In this document: positions 1 through 4,773 of the stretch, in pieces
How positions within the stretch are numbered: the stretch's first letter is position 1
Layout: every line of letters begins with the position of its first letter
DNA from: Gemmatimonadota bacterium
GTDB taxonomy: Bacteria; Gemmatimonadota; Gemmatimonadetes; Gemmatimonadales; GWC2-71-9
Assembly (NCBI GenBank): GCA_003220905.1
Contig: QHTS01000310.1
Span: 1 to 7,357, forward strand
Length of the DNA: 7,357 bases
Reading direction: 5' to 3'
Translations under genes and position numbers: made by a program
The notes under the pieces: model-generated
Database searches by the model: none
Seen by the model: the letters and a program-made list of their open reading frames with translations, nothing else
Told to the model about the DNA's origin: nothing

Positions 1-184
1 TGCGGCCCGTTCCACGAGAGGCGACGTCACGAGGCCCCCAGCCACAAGAACAAAAGACCCCGGTCCGAGAACTGTCTCGTACCGAGGTCGACTCCTTGCG
101 GATCGAACCGCGTGTGCTGCACGGGGCCTACTGTCTCCCCGCAAGACATACGATGCATGATCTGTAACAGCCGTTCAAGGGGGA
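1..184. other. Non-coding left flank
   Basis: I find no convincing gene here. The plus-strand reading frame that crosses this stretch runs antisense through the tRNA gene and lacks any family signature. The only structure seen is a small hairpin at 61-84, annotated separately. This is the 3' flank of the minus-strand tRNA unit. Confidence 0.5.
45..84 (-). terminator. Possible rho-independent terminator after tRNA-Leu
   Basis: Bases 61-64 plus 66-70 (CGGT, CGAGA) pair with 75-79 plus 81-84 (TCTCG, ACCG) around a 4-base loop and one mismatch. Read on the minus strand, the stem is followed by GGGTCTTTTGTTCTTG, a T-rich tail. This suits a terminator for the unit that ends in tRNA-Leu, but it lies about 100 bases past the tRNA 3' end and the T-run is interrupted. 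Confidence 0.4.
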
Positions 185-268
185 TGCCCGGGCCGAGAAT
201 CGAACTCGGATGGGGTCGCCCCCACCGGATTTTGAGTCCGGCGCGTCTGCCAGTTCCGCCACCCGGGC
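185..268 (-). tRNA. tRNA-Leu (anticodon CAA)
   Basis: This minus-strand tRNA of 84 nt reads UUG leucine codons. The 7-bp acceptor stem is GCCCGGG/CCCGGGC, with discriminator A at 185. The 5' part reads TGGCGGAACTGGCAGACGC, typical of bacterial tRNA-Leu. The anticodon stem CCGGA/TCCGG encloses the loop CTCAAAA, which puts anticodon CAA at 234-232. A long class II variable arm (GGGG, CGA, CCCC) and the T arm CCGAG-TTCGATT-CTCGG complete the cloverleaf. The 3' CCA is not encoded, so it must be added after transcription. The gene begins 6 bp after the stop of the upstream coiled-coil gene, so the two are probably co-transcribed. Confidence 0.97.
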
Positions 269-274
269 GCTCGG

Positions 275-586
275 CTAGCTCTTCGGAGGCGCGATCCGCT
301 CGGCGTCCCGCTGCTTGGCGAGCATGCGTTCCGCGAAGTCCAGCCGCTCCTCGACATCGGCCAGCCGTCGCTGCACGTCCTCGAGCGCATCGAGTCGTGT
401 CTGCACGTCTTCACTCCCGCCCACCCGCTTCTGCAGGTCTTCGACCGCCTGCGCGAGGTCGCGCCGGGATGCCCTCCGGCCGCCGAGCCGATCAGGAGGT
501 CCCAACCGCCCCGCGATCGCTTTGCCGATCGAGACGGCCATGATGATGAACCCCACGCCGACGGCCCAATCGGGGATACCGAACAT
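275..586 (-). CDS. Small membrane-anchored coiled-coil protein
   Basis: This 103-residue protein is of unknown function. Residues ~5-27 (PDWAVGVGFIIMAVSIGKAIA) form one hydrophobic segment, probably a membrane anchor. Residues ~43-95 are highly charged with heptad-like leucines (LAQAVEDLQKRV, LDALEDVQRRLADVEERL), which predicts a cytoplasmic coiled coil and oligomerisation. The start at 586 is supported by AGGAGG three bases upstream, a strong but closely spaced ribosome site. The gene ends 6 bp before tRNA-Leu. The layout recalls short PspB-like or phage-shock-type helpers, but that is only a resemblance in architecture. I recognise no family and no enzymatic motif. Coding is supported by the ribosome site, the coherent TM-plus-coil architecture and compact spacing to the tRNA. 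Confidence 0.8.
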   Translation of the reverse strand: MFGIPDWAVGVGFIIMAVSIGKAIAGRLGPPDRLGGRRASRRDLAQAVEDLQKRVGGSEDVQTRLDALEDVQRRLADVEERLDFAERMLAKQRDAERIAPPKS

Positions 587-794
587 ACGCCTCCTGGCGC
601 GAGCCCCTAACTTAGCCGCCCGGCCGCGCGGGCGGGACCCTCGTCCAACGCCGGTCGGTCGGCATGTGAACTGCCCGCCGTGTGTCGGATGTCACAGTCC
701 CAACCCGCCGGCGGCCGACATGATATGGCACGCGCGACCACCGGGTGCGCGGACGCCCTGAATTCGCAAGTCGACCGTCGCTCGGAGAGCGCGC
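587..794. other. Divergent intergenic region
   Basis: This 208-bp GC-rich gap separates the divergent coiled-coil and zinc-ribbon genes, so it should hold promoters for both. A minus-strand TATCAT (725-720) matches the -10 consensus at 5 of 6 bases, but I see no matching -35 at the right distance. No promoter is called. Confidence 0.4.
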
Positions 795-1247
795 ATGCCG
801 CACGTGCAATACTGGGCCCGAGTGCGGGCCGGGATGGATTGCCCATTGCGCCGCGGCGCGTGGTATCGCGTCGTGGAGCTCACCCCCGGCGAGACGGTGC
901 TCGAGGTGAACAGCCGCCTGCTCCGCGTCCCGCGGGCCTTCCTGCAGATCCTGCCGCTCCGCCCCCCCATGTGGTCCCTCGTCCGGCGCAGGCCCGACGA
1001 CGCGGCCCCCGCCGCCGAGGATGGGAAGTACGCCGTCTGCCCGAGCTGCTGCGAGCGCAGCCCCGTGGTCGACTCCGCGTCCACCCTGCGCTGCCGACGA
1101 TGCGGCGCAGTGTCCGCGATCGCGTGGTCGGACTCACCCTGGCGTGCCTTCGAAGTGCTGCCGGGCCGGCCGGCGGCCGGCGCGCTGGCGCGTGCCCGCG
1201 CGGTCGCACTGCGCGCGCTCGCCACGGCGTTCGGCTTGCGACCGTGA
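795..1247 (+). CDS. Zinc-ribbon protein of unknown function
   Basis: This 150-residue protein has two visible parts. Residues ~19-55 (GAWYRVVELTPGETVLEVN...VPRAFLQI) look like a small beta-rich, SH3-like domain. Residues 82-103 hold a zinc ribbon with C82-x2-C85 and C100-x2-C103, spaced by 14 residues. An extra Cys follows at position 86. The C-terminal tail (~123-148) is Ala/Arg-rich and probably helical. No signal peptide or membrane segment is seen, so it is likely cytoplasmic. GGAGAG at 784-789, five bases before the ATG, fixes the start. Zinc ribbons usually serve protein or nucleic-acid binding or a purely structural role, and nothing here tells which. The gene stands alone, with a 208-bp gap on the left and a 280-bp gap on the right. 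Confidence 0.8.
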   Translation: MPHVQYWARVRAGMDCPLRRGAWYRVVELTPGETVLEVNSRLLRVPRAFLQILPLRPPMWSLVRRRPDDAAPAAEDGKYAVCPSCCERSPVVDSASTLRCRRCGAVSAIAWSDSPWRAFEVLPGRPAAGALARARAVALRALATAFGLRP

Positions 1248-1527
1248 CGCACAAATAGATAAAGACGCTTCGCAGCGACGTGCGGTAACGCCCCCAAAAT
1301 GAAGTGAAAATTCGGCGGTTGCCGATGCGCCACGGTCTTGTGCGCGCACCGCAACGTCGTTCTGCCGCCGTCGACCCCGCATGCGTGGACGCTCCGCATT
1401 CGGGCGTCCGCCTGTCCAGGTACACCTCTTGCCCCGACATACGCGGGTCCTGGCGTTCGGTGCCAGTCGGAGGGGCCCGCCACGTCGTCGTAGTCGGCCA
1501 CCACCTTTTAGGGAAAGAGAGGCAACC
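1248..1527 (+). other. Leader/intergenic region before lipoprotein gene
   Basis: This 280-bp stretch has no supported gene. It starts with a short AT-rich patch (CAAATAGATAAAG) just past the zinc-ribbon stop and contains a weak 4-bp hairpin (GCT-TCGC-AGC) without a T-run. The promoter of the downstream lipoprotein gene should lie here, but I cannot place it. The lipoprotein frame remains open through part of the region, yet its translation there is Arg/Pro-rich junk without a ribosome site. Confidence 0.4.
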
Positions 1528-2376
1528 ATGTGGACCGGAACACTCCGGAGGGCGGCAGCCCTGCTCGGGGCGCTCTTCCTGGCTGGCGCGTGTACGGAGG
1601 GGTCGTCCAATGCGCCCATCACGTCACCGTCCTTCGCCGCATCGTCGTCGTCGTTGCCCCACATCAACAACACCAGTCTTCCGATCCCGGTCACCATCTC
1701 CGCCGACTTCTCGGCGTACGACTGCAGCAACAATCCGGGACCACGCATCACGTTCTCGGGGGGCTCCTTCCTCGGCGGGTATGGCGTCGAGATGACCTTC
1801 ACGAACAACATGAAGGGCACTCACACCTACACCGACGGCCATACCGTCGACGTCACAGTCATGCCAGCCGATGAACAGATCGTGATTCCGAAGCAGCCCG
1901 TGCTGGGTGGGGCGGGCGGCAATCCGTTCATCTGGGTGCAGTTTGTCGGCGCAAACGGTGCCGCGCTGAGCGACGAGATCTTCGTCGGCCGCTGCGTCCA
2001 GGGAGCGGGCTGGCACGTGACCCAGTCGGCCGTCACCACCGCCTCGGCGTACGCGACGTTCACGGTGACGGGCTGCGAGAACAGCCCTGGGCCGTACATC
2101 AACTTCACCAGCGGGGTGACCATGGCGGGCATGTCCGCTCGGATCATCTTCCGCAATAACGACAACCCGGTGGGTGGGCCGCACGAAGCCGACGTGACGC
2201 GCAACGTCACCGTCATCCCGGCGGGCCTGAACTTGACCTTCCCGAAACAGCCGGTGCTGGGCGGGGTCGGCGGCAATCCATGGATCTTCGCCGGCTTCAC
2301 CGACGCCGACGGGACCGAGCTGGGTGAGCCAACGCTGCTCGGCCGTTGCGAGCAGCTGAGCAAGGTGCTGAGCTGA
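1528..2376 (+). CDS. Predicted lipoprotein with two tandem ~100-residue modules
   Basis: This 282-residue exported protein is of unknown function. The N-terminus (RR, then AAALLGALFLAGAC) is a signal peptide whose likely lipobox ends at Cys22. The -3 Ala makes the lipobox imperfect, so signal peptidase I cleavage is an alternative. A Ser/Asn-rich linker (~23-52) precedes two homologous modules at ~57-156 and ~174-274. Both contain C-x-N-S/N-PGP near the start, the motif PKQPVLGG-A/V-GGNP-F/W-I (from 121 and 239), and end in GRC. Each module thus has its own Cys pair (66/156 and 183/274), suggesting one disulfide per module in an oxidising compartment. The beta-rich, Thr/Val/Gly composition fits an Ig-like or beta-sandwich fold. 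The start is chosen at 1528 because GAGAGG sits five bases upstream and a signal peptide follows. The same frame opens at 1381 but lacks both. Confidence 0.85.
   Translation: MWTGTLRRAAALLGALFLAGACTEGSSNAPITSPSFAASSSSLPHINNTSLPIPVTISADFSAYDCSNNPGPRITFSGGSFLGGYGVEMTFTNNMKGTHTYTDGHTVDVTVMPADEQIVIPKQPVLGGAGGNPFIWVQFVGANGAALSDEIFVGRCVQGAGWHVTQSAVTTASAYATFTVTGCENSPGPYINFTSGVTMAGMSARIIFRNNDNPVGGPHEADVTRNVTVIPAGLNLTFPKQPVLGGVGGNPWIFAGFTDADGTELGEPTLLGRCEQLSKVLS
1696..2349 (+). repeat. Intragenic tandem duplication in the lipoprotein gene
   Basis: Two ~300-bp copies (about 1696-1995 and 2047-2349) encode homologous modules. The best-preserved block starts at 1888 and again at 2242 and is nearly identical in DNA as well as protein. 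The rest has diverged at many residues, so the duplication is not very recent. Confidence 0.85.
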
Positions 2377-2447
2377 GCCTCGCGTAGGGCACGAGGGGCG
2401 GGCGGTCGATTCTCCGGCACCCGCCCCGTCGTTGCCCGTCGAGGCTC
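2375..2447. terminator. Long bidirectional terminator hairpin between convergent genes
   Basis: The 72-bp gap between the convergent lipoprotein and Spy-like genes is almost wholly one interrupted palindrome. The outer arms are GAGCCTCG (2375-2382) and CGAGGCTC (2440-2447). The inner arms are GGGC-ACGA-GGGGCGGG (2387-2402) and CCCGCCCC-g-TCGT-t-GCCC (2420-2437), with CGG/CCG inside around the loop. The outer arm overlaps the lipoprotein TGA. No T-tract follows on either strand, so intrinsic termination is not certain. The structure could also stop RNase digestion or read-through from both sides. Confidence 0.65.
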
Positions 2448-2448
2448 G

Positions 2449-2988
2449 CTACGGCCTCGCTCGCTTCCGCACTCCGCCGCGCGGTCCCCCCCCCGGCACC
2501 TGCCGCCGCTCCTCGCGACGGTGTCGCACGACCTCCGCCACCCGCTCCTGGAACCGGCGGCGCTCCTCCTGATACCGCGCGCGCTGCACCGGGGAGAGAT
2601 ACGCTTGCATCTCGCGATCCTCGCTGCGATTGATCTCCTGCAGCGTGCGCTGGTTCTCCTGCCGCTCGTTCATCAGTTGCTTCACGCGCTCCTGGTTCGG
2701 CGCTCCCGCGGCCAACTCGGCGTTCAGGGTCTCCGTGATCTCGCGCTGGCGCCCGCGGAGCGGCTGCCGCTGCTCCTCGAAGCGCTGCTCGGTCCCTTGC
2801 AGCTTTGCCGTCTGTTCGTCGCTCAACGCCAGGGTCGATCGGACGTGCTCGTTCCACCTTTGTCTGATACGCTTCCGGAGGTCTCGCGCCTGCGCCCCAT
2901 CCGGCGCCGCGGACCCCGAGTCGCCCGGCAGCTGGGCCACGAGCGTCTGCGCCATCGTGAGCATGAGGATCCACACGAACCGCTTCAT
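2449..2988 (-). CDS. Spy/CpxP-like periplasmic protein
   Basis: This 179-residue protein has an N-terminal signal peptide (KRFVWILMLTMAQTLVA, cleavage near residue 18). The rest is a long, charged, alpha-helical body rich in Arg, Glu and Gln. Two LTxxQ-like motifs, LSDEQ (55-59) and LSPVQ (131-135), are the signature of the Spy/CpxP group of periplasmic chaperones and related sensors. No Cys and only two His are present, which argues against a classical metal site. The tail after ~163 is Pro/Gly/Arg-rich and contains a G9 homopolymer in the coding strand. The ATG follows the anti-sigma stop with no gap (TGAATG), and GGAGG lies just upstream, so translation is coupled. As the last gene of the sigma unit it is a likely effector or sensor of envelope stress. 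Confidence 0.85.
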   Translation of the reverse strand: MKRFVWILMLTMAQTLVAQLPGDSGSAAPDGAQARDLRKRIRQRWNEHVRSTLALSDEQTAKLQGTEQRFEEQRQPLRGRQREITETLNAELAAGAPNQERVKQLMNERQENQRTLQEINRSEDREMQAYLSPVQRARYQEERRRFQERVAEVVRHRREERRQVPGGGPRGGVRKRARP

Positions 2989-3429
2989 TCATCCCTCCAG
3001 GGACCGGAGCAGCGCTCGCAGCTCGAGCGCGCTCAAGTCTTCGAGACTCACGTCCTGCGCGGAAACCGTCTCCTCTTCCCCGCCAGGCTGCTGGCCCACT
3101 GCCTCGAGCAGCTGCCGCAGCTGGTCGGCGGAGAGATCGTTCAGCTCCGCGCCGGCGGCCGTGGCCAACGCCGTCGTCGTGGGTCGATCGTGCCCGAGGC
3201 TCCGCACGACGACTCCCGCGCCGACGACGAGCACCAGCACCGCCGCGATCCGGAGCCACGCCGGCCGAATCCATCCCAACACGCGAATCTCGGCGCGCGG
3301 CTCCGTCCGCAAGCGTGCCACGACGGCCTGCGCCGTGCGTTCGACGTCGAGCCGCTCCGCCGCGCGGGCCCCGAGGCGCCGTGCCACCTCCTGCAACTTG
3401 TCGTCGTGCAACGTGGCGTCGTCGTTCAT
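2989..3429 (-). CDS. One-TM anti-sigma factor-like protein
   Basis: This 146-residue protein has a cytoplasmic N-terminal helical part (~1-54), one transmembrane helix at ~57-77 (WLRIAAVLVLVVGAGVVV) and a C-terminal part (~78-146) predicted to be periplasmic. No His/Cys ZAS zinc motif is present, and sequence similarity to named anti-sigma domains is not obvious. The role is inferred from topology and position directly behind an ECF sigma gene. The two genes overlap by 4 bp (ATGA, 3429-3426), which favours equal synthesis of sigma and inhibitor. The tail contains two related stretches, NDLSADQLRQLLEAV (97-111) and EDLSALELRALLRSL (130-144), possible docking helices for a periplasmic partner such as the Spy-like protein encoded next. 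Confidence 0.78.
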   Translation of the reverse strand: MNDDATLHDDKLQEVARRLGARAAERLDVERTAQAVVARLRTEPRAEIRVLGWIRPAWLRIAAVLVLVVGAGVVVRSLGHDRPTTTALATAAGAELNDLSADQLRQLLEAVGQQPGGEEETVSAQDVSLEDLSALELRALLRSLEG

Positions 3430-3977
3430 TTCATATGCTCCTTCAATCGCCTCACGGCATGGTGGTAATGCACGCGGGCCGCGCCCGGCGTCGTCCCGAG
3501 CGCCGCCGCAATCTCCTCGTACTCGAGCCCCTGCTGGGCCCGCAGCAGGAACACCTCACGCTGCATGCGGGGGAGCTGCTCCAGCCCCGCCACGAGCCGC
3601 CGCTCCGCCTCGCCGGCGACCGCCCGCTCGTGCGGGTCGCCATCGGTGGCCCGCAGGTCCTCCGCGAGCGGCACCACGCGCGCCCGCCGGGACCGCCGGT
3701 GCGCGTCCTTCAAGACGTTGCCGCCGATCGTCATCAACCAGGTGCGAAATTGACACTGGCCACGGAACCGCCCGAGCCCGCGGAAGGCACGGATGAAGGT
3801 CTCCTGCACCAAGTCGTCCACGTCGGCCGCCAGGGCTCCCGCGCCGGCCAAGAACCGGGCGAGCGCGCGCGCGTGACGGCGGACCAGTTCGGCCGCCGCC
3901 GGCTCGTCGCCACCGTGCCAGGCAGCGATCAACGCCGCATCGGTCGAAACCGCGGCGACGGGCTCGGCGGGAGTCAT
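3426..3977 (-). CDS. ECF-type RNA polymerase sigma factor
   Basis: This 183-residue sigma-70 family protein has only regions 2 and 4. Region 2 spans ~27-95 and shows DVDDLVQETFIRAFRGL (52-68), the core-binding and -10 helix region, followed by FRTWLMTIGGNVLKDAHRR (77-95). Region 4 spans ~130-182 with LPRMQREVFLLR and the helix-turn-helix YEEIAAALGTTPGAARVHYHHAVRRLK (153-179), which contacts the -35 element. It lacks the C-terminal extensions of larger ECF groups. The start at 3977 (MTPAEP) gives the usual ECF length. The frame is open to 4070, but that extension would run through the phased repeat and looks non-coding. No clear Shine-Dalgarno precedes 3977, so the start is less certain than the domain call. 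The gene overlaps the anti-sigma gene by 4 bp. Confidence 0.93.
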   Translation of the reverse strand: MTPAEPVAAVSTDAALIAAWHGGDEPAAAELVRRHARALARFLAGAGALAADVDDLVQETFIRAFRGLGRFRGQCQFRTWLMTIGGNVLKDAHRRSRRARVVPLAEDLRATDGDPHERAVAGEAERRLVAGLEQLPRMQREVFLLRAQQGLEYEEIAAALGTTPGAARVHYHHAVRRLKEHMK

Positions 3978-4016
3978 GCGCGTTGGTACGGTGGACGTTG
4001 GGGTGACGCAAATATT

Positions 4017-4113
4017 AAGGTTGGAGAAGGTTTGTGGAGGTTGGAGGGGGTTGCCCCGATCCTCGACCAACCTCCCCTACCCTCCCCCAACCTCTGCAAC
4101 CTGCCCCAACCTT
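4017..4113. repeat. 10-bp-phased AGGTT/AACCT inverted repeat array
   Basis: The left half has AGGTT at 4018, 4028 and 4038 and GGGTT at 4048, an exact 10-bp period. The right half has AACCT at 4069, 4089, 4098 and 4108, plus ACCCT at 4079, at steps of 10, 10, 9 and 10. The outer ends are perfect complements (AAGGTT 4017-4022, AACCTT 4108-4113), and most of the left arm pairs with the right arm around a GC-rich centre at ~4053-4066. One strand is purine-rich in the left half and pyrimidine-rich in the right. It fills most of the sigma/TetR divergent gap. Confidence 0.8.
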
Positions 4114-4140
4114 GCAATCATCGGTGCCAGCCCTTACGTT
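4112..4140 (+). promoter_or_regulatory. Candidate sigma-70 promoter of the TetR-led operon
   Basis: TTGCAA (4112-4117) and TACGTT (4135-4140) are separated by exactly 17 bases. They match the -35 consensus at 4 of 6 and the -10 at 3 of 6 positions. Predicted transcription would start near 4147, inside the palindromic operator. The -10 is weak, so the call rests mainly on spacing and position. Confidence 0.35.
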
Positions 4141-4144
4141 GAAA

Positions 4145-4164
4145 GTTCGAACAACCGTTCGAAC
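4145..4164. promoter_or_regulatory. Palindromic operator for the adjacent TetR regulator
   Basis: GTTCGAACAACCGTTCGAAC consists of two identical 8-bp palindromes with a 4-bp spacer, ending three bases before the TetR start codon. Its core CGAACAACCGTTCG (4148-4161) fits the form CNAACGNNCGTTNG at 9 of 10 defined positions. From memory, that is the motif described for the phenylacetyl-CoA-responsive PaaR of Thermus. Position over the predicted transcription start implies autorepression and repression of the operon. Confidence 0.65.
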
Positions 4165-4167
4165 CCC

Positions 4168-4767
4168 ATGCGTCCCTACGACGAGCGGCTCGATCATTTC
4201 CTCTCCCGGGCGGCGAAGGTCTTCGCCGACCAGGGCTATCACTCGACCACGATGCGCGATCTCGCCGCGGCGACCGACATGTCGCTCGCCGGCATGTACT
4301 ACTACGTCCGCGGCAAGGAGGAGCTCCTCTTCCGAATCCAGGAGCGCTGCTTCATGCGAGTGCTCGCGGGCGCGGAGAGCGCGCTCGCGGGCCTCGGCGA
4401 CGCCGACCCGAGCGGGCGGCTGCAGGCCTTCATCCGCCATCACGTGACCTTCTTCGCCGCCCACATGGCCGAAATGAAAGTCCTGTCGCACGAAGCGAAT
4501 TCCCTCACCGGCGAGCGCCAGCGGAAGGTCGACGCGATCAAGCGACGCTACGTGGACCTACTCGAGGGGCTCCTCAAGGATGTTGCGCCGGACGAGTCGG
4601 CGGTGGACCGCAGCGCCGCCACCTACACGCTCTTCGGCATGATGAACTGGATCTACAACTGGTACGACCCCGCAGGCGAGATCGATCCCGAGCGCCTGGC
4701 GGACCTCATCGCGCGCACGTTCATTGGTGGGTTCGCCGAGGCGCGTTCCACGGTTCACGGAGGCTGA
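4168..4767 (+). CDS. TetR/AcrR-family regulator, probably acyl-CoA responsive
   Basis: This 199-residue regulator has an N-terminal TetR DNA-binding domain (~8-56). Its helix-turn-helix reads TTMRDLAAATDMSLAGMYYYV (27-47), followed by the family-typical GKEELLF. The C-terminal ligand domain carries LFGMMNWIYNWYDPAGEIDPERLADLIARTF (155-185), the pattern of KstR2-like TetR proteins that sense acyl-CoA thioesters. The start at 4168 gives a normal TetR length. The frame is open to 3976, but that would translate through the phased repeat and the operator. No Shine-Dalgarno is visible before the ATG, so initiation may be weak. The gene ends 6 bp before the hydratase gene, so it is the first gene of the operon and is likely autoregulated through the adjacent palindrome. 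Confidence 0.92.
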   Translation: MRPYDERLDHFLSRAAKVFADQGYHSTTMRDLAAATDMSLAGMYYYVRGKEELLFRIQERCFMRVLAGAESALAGLGDADPSGRLQAFIRHHVTFFAAHMAEMKVLSHEANSLTGERQRKVDAIKRRYVDLLEGLLKDVAPDESAVDRSAATYTLFGMMNWIYNWYDPAGEIDPERLADLIARTFIGGFAEARSTVHGG

Positions 4768-4773
4768 CGGCTC

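Noticed and set aside
66..79. GAACTGTCTCG similar to a conserved 23S rRNA stretch (antisense)
   Set aside because: Similarity stops after about eleven bases; the surrounding sequence does not follow rRNA and is explained by a small hairpin.
98..111. T-loop-like GGTTCGATCC on the minus strand, suggesting a second tRNA or tmRNA end
   Set aside because: The stem is only 4 bp around a 6-base loop, and no acceptor, anticodon or D arm can be built around it.
112..543. 143-residue plus-strand reading frame
   Set aside because: It runs antisense through tRNA-Leu and the coiled-coil gene, has Arg/Pro/Ser-rich composition and no ribosome site.
1381..1527. Longer start for the lipoprotein gene
   Set aside because: The added 49 residues are Arg/Pro-rich, lack a ribosome site and would bury the signal peptide; 1528 has GAGAGG at the right distance.
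2521..3796. Long plus-strand frames across the sigma/anti-sigma/Spy region
   Set aside because: They are antisense shadows in GC-rich DNA; the minus strand has clear domain signatures and coupled starts.
4017..4113. CRISPR array or transposon end as explanation of the inverted array
   Set aside because: Units are 5-10 bp with no spacers, and there is no transposase, terminal target duplication or mobile-gene remnant nearby.
3976..4167. Upstream extension of the TetR gene
   Set aside because: It would translate the phased inverted repeat, promoter and operator, and exceeds the normal TetR length.
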